From Gammaproteobacteria bacterium (lineage in GTDB: Bacteria > Pseudomonadota > Gammaproteobacteria > Legionellales > Legionellaceae), in contig JAPLRL010000047.1 of the NCBI GenBank assembly GCA_026399205.1, positions 1 through 35,519 on the forward strand: a DNA stretch of 35,519 nucleotides, read 5' to 3'. The notes under the pieces are model-generated. The model was not told the origin of the DNA. It was given only the letters and a program-made list of their open reading frames with translations, and did not search any database. Within the stretch, counting starts at the first letter, position 1; each line of letters starts with the position of its first letter. Shown piece after piece: positions 6,121 to 15,772 of the stretch. The position numbers and the translations under genes were made by a program.

Positions 6121-8064
6121 CTATTCAACTAACTCTGGCAGATTTTTAAAGTAATCCAAGGCTTCGGGGTTGGCAATTGCATGTAAGTTTTGTACGGATT
6201 CCCCCAGAATGGTTTGGCGAATCGCCAATTCGACGATCTTGCCGTTAAACGTTTTCGGAATATCGGGGACTTCAACAATTAAATCAGGAACATGCCTCGG
6301 CGAGGCGTTTTGTCTTAAGCGCTGACAGATCGTCTTTTTCAATGCATCGTTCAATTTCAAGCTGGATTTAAGTTTTAAAAACAAAATAACCCGGACGTCA
6401 TCTTGCCACGTTTGCCCAATGACGACACTTTCGAGCACTTCAGGGATGCTGTCGATTTCATGATAAATTTCAGCAGTGCCAATTCTGACGCCACCTCTAT
6501 TTAAGGTCGCGTCAGAGCGGCCATGGATGATAAGGCCTTGATGCTGTGTGAGCTCGGCAAAATCACCATGCGCCCAAATGTGGGGAAAGCGCTCAAAATA
6601 GGCATGCTGGTAAGCACGATTATCTTCATCTTGCCAAAACCCAAGGGGCATGGAAGGAAAGGGCGACGCGCAAACCAGTTCGCCTTTTTGGCCTAATACA
6701 GGAGAGCCTTGTGGGTCAAATACCTGTACATCCATGCCGAGTCCAATACATTGAATTTCTCCGCGATACACCGGGAGCATGGGGTTGCCTAACGCAAAAC
6801 AAGAGACAATATCTGTGCCGCCAGAAATTGAGCTCAGTTGTAAGTTAGGATGAATGCTTTCGTAGACAAAATCATATTGTGGGGCAAGCAGCGGCGAACC
6901 TGTCGAGAGGATAAGTTTTAGCTGAGAGATATCGTATTTTTTGCCTGGTTTATACGGGGTTTTTTCAATAGCGGCTAGGTATTTTGCACTGGTTCCAAAG
7001 GCAGTTACTTTTTCTTGCTCGATGATTTCGAATAATCGCATGGCATTCGGATAAAGCGGGGCGCCATCATAAAGAACGAGAGTGAGTTGTAGTGCAAGCC
7101 CTGAAACCATCCAATTCCACATCATCCACCCACAGGTGGTGTAAAAAAAGAGTTTGTCTTCTGCTGATAAATTGCTATGTAATCCTAATTCTTTTAAGTG
7201 TTGAATCAGTGTATTGCCAGCGCCATGCAGAATGCATTTGGGTTTGCCTGTGGTGCCTGATGAAAACAAAATCAGCAGGGGGTGCGAAAAAGGAAAATCG
7301 GGTGGATCAAAGGTGTGTGTGGGGATTAAAAACGACTGCCATGCGGTGATGCCTTCACTTAAGGGGCGGGCTGCTTTTGAGAGGACAGGGACCACTACCA
7401 TGTGCTTGAGAGAAGGCAGTTGCTGTTGTAAGTGGTTTATTTTTTCAGGGCCTGTTTCAAAGATTTTCCCATGATACTGTTGCCCGTCAGCAATGAATAA
7501 AACAGTTGGGCTAATTTGTTTGAAGCGCTCGAGAATAGCTTCTGTGCCAAAATCAGGAGAACAAGACGACCAAATCGCACCAATGGATGCGGTAGCTAAC
7601 ATGGCGATGAGGGTTTCTGCTCGATTGGGTAAGACCGCTGCGACCCTATCAAGCGGCTTGACGCCCACTTTTTTGAGCCCTGCAGCGCAGGCTGCAACAC
7701 AGCTTGTGAGCTCAGCGTAAGTATACACACACCGTTCGCCGGCTTCGTTGATGCAAATCAGGGCCGCTTGGTCAGCTGGTCCTTGTAATAACTGACGTGC
7801 GTAGTTGAGGTGTGCGCCATTAAACCAGTTATTTTGCCATAATTCAGGACCTGTTTTTTGAAAAATAGCCTCAGGTGGGAGGCTAATGGGTAACTGAAAA
7901 AAGCGGCTTACTGCGTCCCAAAACAGGGCGGGATGTTGAATAGACCAGGCGTGCAAATCACTGTAATGCGTAAATGATTGCTGATACTGTGCTTCAACCG
8001 CCCGTTGAAATGCAAATAAGCGTGTACTTTTAGGGGAAGCTGGGCTCCAAATCGGGGTTGTCAT
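6121..8064 (-). CDS. aacS: Acetoacetyl-CoA synthetase, 647 aa
   Basis: A member of the ANL adenylate-forming superfamily that activates acetoacetate with ATP and CoA. Visible motifs are the P-loop-like LFSSGTTGKPKCILHG (about residues 267-282), the GGTDIVSCF region, the aspartate motif HGDFAEL, the hinge region GRSDATLNRGGVRIGTAEIY and the C-terminal catalytic Lys in KTFNGKIVE. The N-terminal start (PIWSPA, then a Trp-rich cap with FWQ-type residues) and the total length fit AacS rather than the similar acetyl-CoA synthetase. It lies 14 bases downstream of HMG-CoA lyase, whose product acetoacetate it would use, so the pathway from leucine to acetoacetyl-CoA is joined here. Confidence 0.93.
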   Translation of the reverse strand: MTTPIWSPASPKSTRLFAFQRAVEAQYQQSFTHYSDLHAWSIQHPALFWDAVSRFFQLPISLPPEAIFQKTGPELWQNNWFNGAHLNYARQLLQGPADQAALICINEAGERCVYTYAELTSCVAACAAGLKKVGVKPLDRVAAVLPNRAETLIAMLATASIGAIWSSCSPDFGTEAILERFKQISPTVLFIADGQQYHGKIFETGPEKINHLQQQLPSLKHMVVVPVLSKAARPLSEGITAWQSFLIPTHTFDPPDFPFSHPLLILFSSGTTGKPKCILHGAGNTLIQHLKELGLHSNLSAEDKLFFYTTCGWMMWNWMVSGLALQLTLVLYDGAPLYPNAMRLFEIIEQEKVTAFGTSAKYLAAIEKTPYKPGKKYDISQLKLILSTGSPLLAPQYDFVYESIHPNLQLSSISGGTDIVSCFALGNPMLPVYRGEIQCIGLGMDVQVFDPQGSPVLGQKGELVCASPFPSMPLGFWQDEDNRAYQHAYFERFPHIWAHGDFAELTQHQGLIIHGRSDATLNRGGVRIGTAEIYHEIDSIPEVLESVVIGQTWQDDVRVILFLKLKSSLKLNDALKKTICQRLRQNASPRHVPDLIVEVPDIPKTFNGKIVELAIRQTILGESVQNLHAIANPEALDYFKNLPELVE

Positions 8065-8078
8065 AAGTCGAGATCTCT

Positions 8079-8990
8079 TTAGGTCGGAGGGTTAAAATGC
8101 GCCAACATCGCATTGGCAACTTTAGATTGATTTTTTCTGCCCATTTTTTTACAAATGAAAACACCTGCTTGAATCATTTTATAAATATCAATGCCTGTAT
8201 CTAACCCCAAGCCATGCATAAAATATAACACGTCTTCGGTTGCGACATTGCCGGAGGCACCCGGCGCATAAGGGCAGCCCCCTAAGCCTGCCACGCAGCT
8301 ATCAAAGCGCGTCACCCCTTGTTCGAGTGCGGCATAGATATTCGCAAGTGCTTGTCCGTAGGTGTCATGAAAATGCAATGCCAGTTGAGTGTTGCCCATC
8401 AAGGGTAAGATGTGTTCAAGAAGGGCGATGGTTTGTTTAGGCGTGCCCACACCAATGGTGTCTGCAAGGGAGATTTCATCAACGGATAAGGCAAGTAAAT
8501 CTTCGCAGACGGTGGCGACTTGTTGAGGTGAAATTGCGCCTTCATAAGGACATCCCAAGGCACAAGACACATAAGCACGGATGCGCTGCTTATTACGCTT
8601 GGCTTGTTGAATAACAGGCTTGATGCGCGCAAAGCTGTCTTGAATAGAACAATGAATATTATGTTGATTAAACTGTTCACTGGCTGCCGTAAACAAAGCG
8701 ATGGTTTTCACCCCTGCTTGTGTGGCTAATTCAAGACCTTGGGTATTGGGGATTAAAGCGGAGTAATCAACGCTTTTTCGTTGCTTAATCCCTTCAAATA
8801 CCGCTATTCCGTCTTGGAGTTGGGGAATAAATTTGGACGAGACAAAACTGGTGACTTCAATATGTTGGACGCCCGTGTCACTGAGTAAATTGATAAACTC
8901 AATTTTATCTTGGGTTTGAATAAATACAGCCTCACTTTGTAAACCGTCTCGAGGACTGACTTCAATGAGCGTCACTTGTTTTGGGGTCAT
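8079..8990 (-). CDS. mvaB: Hydroxymethylglutaryl-CoA lyase, 303 aa
   Basis: This enzyme splits HMG-CoA into acetyl-CoA and acetoacetate, the last step of leucine breakdown. It is a TIM barrel of the DRE-TIM family: EVSPRDGLQSE near residue 11 contains the catalytic Arg-Asp, CALGCPYEG near 142 is typical of the lyase, LHFHDTYGQALAN near 205 carries the metal-binding His pair, and AGLGGCPYAPGASGNVATED near 235 has the catalytic Cys loop. Length is normal. Its start overlaps the end of the carboxylase gene upstream by 29 bases, indicating translational coupling. Confidence 0.95.
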   Translation of the reverse strand: MTPKQVTLIEVSPRDGLQSEAVFIQTQDKIEFINLLSDTGVQHIEVTSFVSSKFIPQLQDGIAVFEGIKQRKSVDYSALIPNTQGLELATQAGVKTIALFTAASEQFNQHNIHCSIQDSFARIKPVIQQAKRNKQRIRAYVSCALGCPYEGAISPQQVATVCEDLLALSVDEISLADTIGVGTPKQTIALLEHILPLMGNTQLALHFHDTYGQALANIYAALEQGVTRFDSCVAGLGGCPYAPGASGNVATEDVLYFMHGLGLDTGIDIYKMIQAGVFICKKMGRKNQSKVANAMLAHFNPPT

Positions 8991-11118
8991 GTGTATCCTT
9001 TAGAGAGAAAAGCTCGGTTCCTTCTGTCACTTGATCACCGGGTTGAAAAAAAATGTCGTCAATGCATCCTGTGTGTGCTGCGCGAATGGTGTGCTCCATC
9101 TTCATGGCTTCAATGATCATTACGCCCTCATCCGCTTCGATGGCATCGCCTTTTTGCTTGAGGAGGGCAACCACCGTTCCCGGCATTGGCGCGGTGTGGG
9201 CATGTTGGGTGTTGAGGGTTGAAGAGGCATGTTGAGGGGCGGTAAAAAGATAAGTATTGCCTTCGTAAAAACAAGTCCATTGATGGTTGTGGAAGAAAAC
9301 TTCGCCTTGGTAGATAGCATCTTCAGTTTGAATAATGAGATGCGGGGTAGCTTGTGTAATGGTGATAGAGTGGGATCCACGTAGGGTGGGCAAAGGAGCC
9401 CCACGTTGAGCGTCCTGGTGACTCTGAGCCCCCGGGTGACGTGCCCACCGGTCACTCGGACCGTCTGAAGCACTCGAATGACCCCGAGCGGCGGTGGGCA
9501 CGTCGCCCGGAAGTTCACCATAACCTGCAAGCTTCGCGCCTGGCTCCTTTGCCCACCCTACGACGATTCTGCAGCCATTGGAGTGCTCATTCGCTTGGGC
9601 GGAGAGCGTTCCCGCAATCACCTCACCCTGAAAACAAAACGCCCGTTCCCACGTTCGTGTTAAAAAAGGATGCCAGCCAAAACAGTCTTGTTCAATGGGA
9701 TCAGAGGGCATGGCTTGCATCACATCATAAGCAAATAGAAGCAAAAAGACAGGAAGTGAGGGGGCTGGGGGTTCAAGTTGTAAAGGATGCGTTTCTAAAA
9801 AATCGGTGGCTAACTGGCCTTGTATAAAATCAGGTTGTGCAATCAGCGTTTGTAAAAAAGAAAGATTGCTTGAGATGCCTGCAATGCAGTATTGCTTAAG
9901 GGCTTGTTGCATGAGTTGAATGGCTTCTTCTCGTGTCCTGCCGTGGGTAATGAGCTTGGCTAACATGGGGTCGTAATAAGGGGATAAAATGTCTTTTGAC
10001 TCATAGCCGCTGTCTAAACGAATGCCTTCTCCTGAGGGGGTAGAAAGCAAGATGAGTTGGCCTGTTGAGGGGAGAAAGTTATGGGAGGGATCTTCGGCGT
10101 AAATCCGGCATTCAATGGCGTGTCCTTGTGGGGTGAGCGTAGACCACGCTGCAGGCAAGGGTTCACCTGTTGCAATACGCAATTGCCATTCGACGAGATC
10201 AATGCCTGTGATGGCTTCCGTGACGGGGTGTTCGACTTGTAATCGGGTGTTCATTTCCATGAAATAAAAGTGTTCATTGGGTTCGACCAGAAATTCAATC
10301 GTACCGGCATTGGTGTAATGGATTGCTTGTCCCACCGCGCAAGCAGCATGATATAGCTTGGTGCGCAATGCTGCAGATAAAAAAGGAGCCGGGGCTTCTT
10401 CAAGAATTTTTTGGTGTCGGCGTTGAATGGAGCAGTCTCTATCAAATAACGCAACGATATGCCCATGGGTGTCACCCATGAGTTGCACTTCAACATGCCT
10501 GGCTTTAGGAATGAATTTTTCTAAAATTAACGTTTCATCACCAAAATAGGCCTTAGCTTCTCGTTTGGTGGCTTCGATGGCTTGGCTGAGCTCATTGAGA
10601 TCGGTTACAACGCGCATGCCTTTACCACCGCCGCCTGCAGCGGCTTTAATGAGCAAAGGCAGGCCAATCGCTTGAGCCGCAGTCAGTAAAGCCGCAGCGG
10701 TTTGTTTGACGCCATGATAGCCAGGGATTAAGGGTACAGCGGTTTTTTCTAGACAGGCTTTGGCTTGTTGTTTAGAGCCCATGACGTCGAGCGCTTGAAT
10801 CGAAGGGCCAATAAAAACGAGGGCATGGTCTTGGCAACGTTTGGCAAACTGCGAATTTTCAGATAAAAACCCATATCCCGGGTGAATAGCTTCAGCACCG
10901 GTTTGTTGAGCGGCGTTGATAATTGCCTGTTGATTTAAATAACTACTTTCGGGTGCAGAAGGGCCAAGATAAATCGCTTCATCGGCGTGTTTAACATGTT
11001 GGGCAGCGCTGTCTGCATCAGAATAGACCGCGACAGTTGCTATGCCTAAACGTTTTGCTGTGCGCATAATACGGCAAGCGATTTCCCCTCGGTTAGCGAT
11101 GAGAAGCTTTCGGAACAT
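8962..11118 (-). CDS. mccA: Methylcrotonyl-CoA carboxylase biotin-carrying (alpha) subunit with an in-frame repeat-derived insertion, 718 aa
   Basis: Residues 1-445 form a biotin carboxylase: FRKLLIANRGEIACRI start, AAAGGGGKGMR ATP loop, and NTRLQVEHPVTE near 293. The C-terminal biotin carrier domain has EAMKMEH with the biotinylated Lys at 673. The total is about 60 residues longer than usual because a family B repeat element lies in frame at about residues 519-580, between the carboxylase core and the biotin domain. Its residues are WAKEPGA..., Pro/Gly/Arg-rich, then GAPLPTLRG. The frame stays open, so the protein is probably made with this extra segment. Geranyl-CoA or propionyl-CoA carboxylase alpha subunits look similar; mvaB and aacS downstream favour the leucine pathway. 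The partner beta subunit and isovaleryl-CoA dehydrogenase are not in the window. Confidence 0.88.
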   Translation of the reverse strand: MFRKLLIANRGEIACRIMRTAKRLGIATVAVYSDADSAAQHVKHADEAIYLGPSAPESSYLNQQAIINAAQQTGAEAIHPGYGFLSENSQFAKRCQDHALVFIGPSIQALDVMGSKQQAKACLEKTAVPLIPGYHGVKQTAAALLTAAQAIGLPLLIKAAAGGGGKGMRVVTDLNELSQAIEATKREAKAYFGDETLILEKFIPKARHVEVQLMGDTHGHIVALFDRDCSIQRRHQKILEEAPAPFLSAALRTKLYHAACAVGQAIHYTNAGTIEFLVEPNEHFYFMEMNTRLQVEHPVTEAITGIDLVEWQLRIATGEPLPAAWSTLTPQGHAIECRIYAEDPSHNFLPSTGQLILLSTPSGEGIRLDSGYESKDILSPYYDPMLAKLITHGRTREEAIQLMQQALKQYCIAGISSNLSFLQTLIAQPDFIQGQLATDFLETHPLQLEPPAPSLPVFLLLFAYDVMQAMPSDPIEQDCFGWHPFLTRTWERAFCFQGEVIAGTLSAQANEHSNGCRIVVGWAKEPGAKLAGYGELPGDVPTAARGHSSASDGPSDRWARHPGAQSHQDAQRGAPLPTLRGSHSITITQATPHLIIQTEDAIYQGEVFFHNHQWTCFYEGNTYLFTAPQHASSTLNTQHAHTAPMPGTVVALLKQKGDAIEADEGVMIIEAMKMEHTIRAAHTGCIDDIFFQPGDQVTEGTELFSLKDTHDPKTSDAH
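9380..9562. repeat. Family B palindromic element inside mccA
   Basis: The same outer arms as the 5941-6094 copy (gtagggtgggcaaaggagcc and ggctcctttgcccaccctac), with a longer, partly changed interior that still keeps gacgtgcccaccggt and ggtgggcacgtcgcccgg. Counting the flanking C and G the segment is 183 bases, exactly 61 codons, with no stop in the mccA frame. Confidence 0.88.
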
Positions 11119-11152
11119 AAGGAATCCTTGCCTTGCTTGAAAACGAAAGAAG

Positions 11153-11181
11153 ATTGTAACAAGGAATTCCTAGGGTGTGTA
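11153..11181 (-). promoter_or_regulatory. Candidate sigma-70 promoter for mccA-mvaB-aacS
   Basis: On the minus strand TACACA (11176-11181) and TACAAT (11153-11158) are spaced by 17 bases, 35 bases before the mccA ATG. Read by eye only. Confidence 0.4.
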
Positions 11182-11239
11182 GCAGTTAAAGCCAATTTAG
11201 CGTATACTTTGCACCTTTTGATTATTGGAGTAAACCACC

Positions 11240-11665
11240 ATGGCTTTAGAATGTACTTTGTCAATTATTAAACCAGATGCTGTTGCCAAATCAGTGATTG
11301 GCGCTATTAACTCTAAATTTGAGCAAGCAGGATTAAAAATCGTTGCGGCTAAAATGATGCATTTAACACAAGAGCAAGCTGAAGGCTTTTACGCTGTTCA
11401 CCGTGAACGTCCATTTTTTAAAGATTTAGTGTCGTTTATGGTATCTGGCCCTGTGTTGGTTCAAGTGTTATATGGGGACAATGCAGTGATGGCCAACCGT
11501 GACTTGATGGGTGCGACTAATCCTAAAGATGCAGCACCTGGCACTATCCGTGCGTCGTTTGCGGATAGCATTGATGCGAATGCGGTGCATGGTTCAGATA
11601 GCTTAGACAATGCAAAAACCGAAATCGCTTACTTCTTTAAAGAGAATGAAGTTTTTGTTCGATAA
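11240..11665 (+). CDS. ndk: Nucleoside diphosphate kinase, 141 aa
   Basis: Ndk transfers the terminal phosphate from ATP to other nucleoside diphosphates through a phospho-histidine. The sequence starts with the typical [16 protein letters not shown], has [14 protein letters not shown] near 54-67 and the active-site NAVHGSDS with His117. Length is standard. A TATACT box at 11203-11208 may be its -10 element, but a good -35 is not visible. It opens the conserved block ndk-rlmN-pilW-rodZ-hisS-yfgM-bamB-der and is 8 bases from the rlmN ATG. Confidence 0.96.
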   Translation: MALECTLSIIKPDAVAKSVIGAINSKFEQAGLKIVAAKMMHLTQEQAEGFYAVHRERPFFKDLVSFMVSGPVLVQVLYGDNAVMANRDLMGATNPKDAAPGTIRASFADSIDANAVHGSDSLDNAKTEIAYFFKENEVFVR

Positions 11666-11673
11666 GGTTGAGC

Positions 11674-12789
11674 ATGGTTAATTTATTGGATTATTCTTGT
11701 CTATCTTTACGTGATTTTTTAATCAGCATTGGTGAGGCACCTTATCGTGCCACACAATTGTTTCAATGGATTCACCAAGTGGGTGAAACTGATTTTTCTA
11801 AGATGACGAATCTCAGTAAAGTGTTGCGCCAAAAATTAACCGAGCATGCCTGTGTGCAACTCCCGGAAGTCGTGAGCATGCAGCGCGCGACCGATGGAAC
11901 CTGTAAGTGGTTGTTTCAATTGTCTTGTGGCAACCGCATTGAAACCGTGTTTATTCCTGAAAAAAAGCGCGGTACCTTGTGTGTCTCATCTCAAGTTGGC
12001 TGTGGATTGAACTGTAGTTTTTGTTCCACAGGCAAACAAGGCTTTAATCGGAATTTAACGACCGCTGAAATCATTGGCCAAGTTTGGCTTGCGGTGCGGC
12101 TACTCTCTGAAAAAGAAAGTGGTGAGCACGATAAAAAAGTGACCAACGTCGTCATGATGGGCATGGGTGAGCCGTTATTGAATTTTGATAGCGTGGTGTT
12201 GGCCATGGATATCATGATGCATGATTTTGCATATGGCTTATCTAAGCGGCGCGTGACGTTAAGCACCTCAGGCTTAGTCCCACAAATGTTGCAATTAAAA
12301 GAAGTCAGTCCCGTCGCACTTGCGGTGTCGTTGCATGCCCCGAATGATGCCTTACGCAGCGAGCTTGTCCCCATTAATCGCAAATATCCATTAGCGCAAC
12401 TTATGGAAACGTGCCGCACGTATTTCCCCCCGACTTCGCGTCGGCGCGTGACTTTTGAATATGTGATGTTAAAAGGGGTGAACGATGGGATTCATCATGC
12501 AAAAGAACTGGCAAAACTCATTGAATTGGTTCCTTGTAAAGTGAATTTAATTCCGTTTAATCCTTTTCCCTATACGCCCTATGAGCGTTCCGAACCCCAA
12601 GTGATAGATAAATTCAGAGATTATTTACTTTCAAAAAGCATCAATACCACCATCCGTAGGACTCGAGGAGATGATATTGATGCCGCATGCGGCCAATTGG
12701 CGGGTGCGTTGAAAGACATCACGAGTCGCTCTCTACGTTGGCAACGACTGCGGAAGATTCCTGTTAAGGTTGATGGACAAACAGGCTGA
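11674..12789 (+). CDS. rlmN: 23S rRNA (adenine-2503-C2)/tRNA(A37) methyltransferase RlmN, 371 aa
   Basis: This radical-SAM enzyme methylates A2503 of 23S rRNA and A37 of some tRNAs. The cluster-binding CGLNCSFC gives Cys110, Cys114 and Cys117. The second catalytic Cys of the mechanism is Cys339 in AACGQ. ATG at 11674 is chosen over an in-frame TTG at 11668 because AAGG sits 6 bases before it. The last 26 bases overlap the 3' end of the large secreted-protein gene on the other strand, and that overlap lies where an accessory operon separates rlmN from pilW. Confidence 0.95.
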   Translation: MVNLLDYSCLSLRDFLISIGEAPYRATQLFQWIHQVGETDFSKMTNLSKVLRQKLTEHACVQLPEVVSMQRATDGTCKWLFQLSCGNRIETVFIPEKKRGTLCVSSQVGCGLNCSFCSTGKQGFNRNLTTAEIIGQVWLAVRLLSEKESGEHDKKVTNVVMMGMGEPLLNFDSVVLAMDIMMHDFAYGLSKRRVTLSTSGLVPQMLQLKEVSPVALAVSLHAPNDALRSELVPINRKYPLAQLMETCRTYFPPTSRRRVTFEYVMLKGVNDGIHHAKELAKLIELVPCKVNLIPFNPFPYTPYERSEPQVIDKFRDYLLSKSINTTIRRTRGDDIDAACGQLAGALKDITSRSLRWQRLRKIPVKVDGQTG

Positions 12790-15763
12790 ACACTGCGTCT
12801 GCGCCGGGTATCCCTGTTGTTGCCGTCCAGGTGTTGCCACCGTCAATGGATATTTCTACGCTGCCACAGCTAGTTCCTTCATAGATTACTCCACTCGACG
12901 TGACAGAAAGACCGCTAATGTTACAACTGTCTGACTGTGTTGTTGAAGTCCAGCTGGCGCCTGCATCCATTGATATTTTTAAATTGCCGTCACTACTTCC
13001 TGCATACAGGGTTCCATTGGAGGTCACAAACACACTACTTATACGTGCGCCTGCGCCTGGGTCGGGTTGGGTTGTCGTAGTCCAGGTATTGCCACTATTG
13101 TTAGAGACCGCTACGTTGCCATTTTCTGTGCCTGCATACAGCCTGCCACTTTGACTGACAAACACACTATATACTGTAGACCCATCGGGGGCTGCGGGTG
13201 TAGGATTCCAAGAGCTGCCATTGTTGGTTGAGACGAGGACCTGCGCGCCCGCACTAGAGTATAATGTCCCATCCGTGGCAATAAACAGACTGAGAATGCC
13301 ACCAGATAATGACGAAGTCGTTATCCAAAAGTCTCCGTTGTTGGTCGTCGTTGCGACCGTATCGGTACTTGACACTGATCCGGCATATAAGGTCCCTGCC
13401 ACGTTAAGTGAAATGCCGGTTACAGCAGCCCTCACTGCTGGTTGAGCTGCTGTTTGGGTCCAGGTGAGGCCATTATTGTTAGAAATATCCACATTACCCG
13501 CACTTGTGCCAATATAAATGGTGCTCAATATGGGGTTTACGTAATTGATCGCATAGCCTTCATTGTCTATCGCCATGCAAAACGTCACGTTAGGACAAGA
13601 AATAGAGGTGAGCGGGCGAGTATCAATACTTTCAGGAGCGCCCCAAGTTGTTCCAGTGTACTTGAACACATTGCCTTGATCGTCTACCGCCATACAGAAT
13701 AAAGCATTAGGGCAAGAGACCGAGGTTAACGCATGGCTAGCGTCAATATTGACCGGCGTATGCCAGGTTCCAGCAAAATATGTTAGAGCATATCCCTCCT
13801 GATCTACGGCCATACAAAAACCGCTATTTAGGCAAGAAACGGAAGTTAAATGAAAGTGAGGGTCAACTGTACCCAATGCAGTCCAGATGGATCCATTATA
13901 GATATAAGCTTGCCCCGATCCATCTACGGCCATACAGAATGAATCATTAGGGCAGGAAACAGAAGTTAAAATATAGGAGCTGGAAACTGATTGAAATAAA
14001 ACCCAAGTCGAGCCGTCATATTTATAAAAATGACCTTGGTCATCGACCGCCATACAAAAAGTGGATGTTGGACAAGAGACGGAGCTGAATCGTCCTGTAC
14101 TCTCTGTCGTAATCACAGGGATTCTGGCCCCCCAAGAGGGGGCATTATAGATTAAAGCGCCGCCCAAACCACCTGGGTTAGTTAAGTCTACTGCCATACA
14201 AAAAGAGGACAGGGGGCACGAGACAGAAACTAACAAGTTACCAGGGTCAATGAGAGTCGGACTAGCCCAACTACCATCAGTATATTGTGTAGCATATCCT
14301 GCATTATCGACGACCATACAAACTGAAGCACTACTACACGAAATTGCGTGAGTGCTGCCGTTGGTATCAATTCGTACTGGATTACCCCAGGGGCCAGTGT
14401 TCACGCACGTGATGGTGACGTTGGTGACGGGCGCTGCGCCCATTGTGCCAGAGCCATTGGTCACAGAGCATTCCTGGCGAGTTGGTTGTGTCTGTATCGT
14501 GACCGAATATACTTGTCCCGATGTAATCGATGTGGCAAACGTAAAGGCGCCATTTTCGCTGACGGATAAATTATCTGTCGCATTATTTTGTAGAACAAGC
14601 CCCGAACCGGTTAATCCTGAAACGTTGCCGCCGACGGTATAGGCATTGGTGGTACAGGTCACAACAACGTTGGTGATATTGCTCGTGGTTACTGTGCTCG
14701 CGCCATTCGATACCACGCAGGTTTGTGAGAGGGAGCTTGGGTCGGTTAATACAGTGACGTTATAGGTGCTTCCGGAGGTTAAAGGGGTGTTAAACGTGAA
14801 GCCACCATTCGTGGTGACGGATAAATTATCCCCTGCGTTGTTTTGTAAGACAAGCCCTGAGCCATTTAACCCAGAAACAGTTCCGCCGACGGTATAGGCA
14901 TTGGTGGTACAGGTCACAACAACGTTGGTGATATTGCTCGTGGTTACTGTGCTCGCGCCATTCGATACCACGCAGGTTTGTGAGGGGGAGCTTGGGTCGG
15001 TTAATACAGTGACGTTATAGGTGCTTCCGGAGGTTAAAGGGGTGTTGAACGTGAAGCCACCATTCGTGGTGACGGATAAATTATCCCCCCCATTGTTTTG
15101 TAAGACCAGCCCTGAGCCACTTAACCCAGAAACGGTTCCACCGACGGTTGCGGTAATGGTTCCGCTGGTCAGCGCTGTAGCGGTTGCGCCCCCGGTATCT
15201 GTTGTTAGAATGATATAGCTAAAGGAACCCGCAGTCGTTGGGGTGCCTGAAACGGTGCCGGTACTGGTATTGAGGGAGGTCCCTGTGGGTAACGATCCGG
15301 CTGATACGCTATAACCGTAGGGTTCGGCACCACCACTGGCGATATTCGTTTGAGAGTATGCAAGACCAATCCTTGTATTACTAGAGGGGGTAGAACTTAA
15401 AGTGACACTACTGTTGGTGAGCACAATAGAAACGGACGAGTCACTGCTGACTGAAAATACACAAAATCCACTGTTGTTTAATTGACAACTGCCGCTAGGC
15501 GAAAACCCTGTCGTCAATACTTTTAATCCAGCTGCGGGATAAAGATGATTGGGCACAAGGGTGCGAATGCTTAAATTTTGCGCTAAAACGGTGTGGCTTT
15601 GGCAGGTTGTAGGTGCGGTTGCATCTAAGCACAGCACGATATTAAAGAGTCCTGGCGTGCCTGAGGCAATGACTTCAAAGAATTGACCTGTATTTGCTAA
15701 TGCGCTTTGTGAGAAAAATAGAAATAAGGCAACACTAACGCTGGTGAATATTCGCTTAATCAT
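12764..15763 (-). CDS. Large secreted multidomain protein: Ig-like repeats, seven-blade SCP/FCMAVD propeller, Asp-box propeller, 999 aa
   Basis: A Sec signal (about 1-23, ending QSALA) leads to an N-terminal domain shared with the next gene (GQFFEV...VLCLDATAP...[13 protein letters not shown]). Residues about 125-205 look like a He_PIG/cadherin-like domain ([20 protein letters not shown]). Three repeats of 80-85 residues begin [18 protein letters not shown] at about 206, 288 and 374. Residues 455-745 hold seven repeats of about 40 residues with SxSCP..xFCMAVD..G.A..Y. Residues 745-999 hold six Asp-box repeats ([15 protein letters not shown] then GASWT). The paired Cys in each SC...FC motif suggest disulfides outside the cytoplasm. 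Binding or adhesion is a guess; no catalytic motif is seen. It is the third gene of a minus-strand operon. Confidence 0.8.
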   Translation of the reverse strand: MIKRIFTSVSVALFLFFSQSALANTGQFFEVIASGTPGLFNIVLCLDATAPTTCQSHTVLAQNLSIRTLVPNHLYPAAGLKVLTTGFSPSGSCQLNNSGFCVFSVSSDSSVSIVLTNSSVTLSSTPSSNTRIGLAYSQTNIASGGAEPYGYSVSAGSLPTGTSLNTSTGTVSGTPTTAGSFSYIILTTDTGGATATALTSGTITATVGGTVSGLSGSGLVLQNNGGDNLSVTTNGGFTFNTPLTSGSTYNVTVLTDPSSPSQTCVVSNGASTVTTSNITNVVVTCTTNAYTVGGTVSGLNGSGLVLQNNAGDNLSVTTNGGFTFNTPLTSGSTYNVTVLTDPSSLSQTCVVSNGASTVTTSNITNVVVTCTTNAYTVGGNVSGLTGSGLVLQNNATDNLSVSENGAFTFATSITSGQVYSVTIQTQPTRQECSVTNGSGTMGAAPVTNVTITCVNTGPWGNPVRIDTNGSTHAISCSSASVCMVVDNAGYATQYTDGSWASPTLIDPGNLLVSVSCPLSSFCMAVDLTNPGGLGGALIYNAPSWGARIPVITTESTGRFSSVSCPTSTFCMAVDDQGHFYKYDGSTWVLFQSVSSSYILTSVSCPNDSFCMAVDGSGQAYIYNGSIWTALGTVDPHFHLTSVSCLNSGFCMAVDQEGYALTYFAGTWHTPVNIDASHALTSVSCPNALFCMAVDDQGNVFKYTGTTWGAPESIDTRPLTSISCPNVTFCMAIDNEGYAINYVNPILSTIYIGTSAGNVDISNNNGLTWTQTAAQPAVRAAVTGISLNVAGTLYAGSVSSTDTVATTTNNGDFWITTSSLSGGILSLFIATDGTLYSSAGAQVLVSTNNGSSWNPTPAAPDGSTVYSVFVSQSGRLYAGTENGNVAVSNNSGNTWTTTTQPDPGAGARISSVFVTSNGTLYAGSSDGNLKISMDAGASWTSTTQSDSCNISGLSVTSSGVIYEGTSCGSVEISIDGGNTWTATTGIPGADAVFSLFVHQP
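14636..15145. repeat. 255-bp tandem duplication inside the large secreted-protein gene
   Basis: The stretch from 14636 recurs at 14891 with very few changes over at least 200 bases, giving a period of 255 bp, exactly 85 codons. It encodes two neighbouring VGGTVSGL repeats. The third repeat is clearly more diverged, so this duplication is recent. Confidence 0.8.
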
Positions 15764-15772
15764 GATGGTGTC

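Noticed and set aside
9120-9827. Several ORFs of 60-136 codons on both strands around the family B element in mccA
   Set aside because: They are open only because the G/C-rich palindrome lacks stops in several frames; the mccA frame has clear homology on both sides.
11203-11208. TATACT as a firm ndk promoter
   Set aside because: No acceptable -35 hexamer was found at 16-18 bases spacing, so it is only mentioned with ndk.
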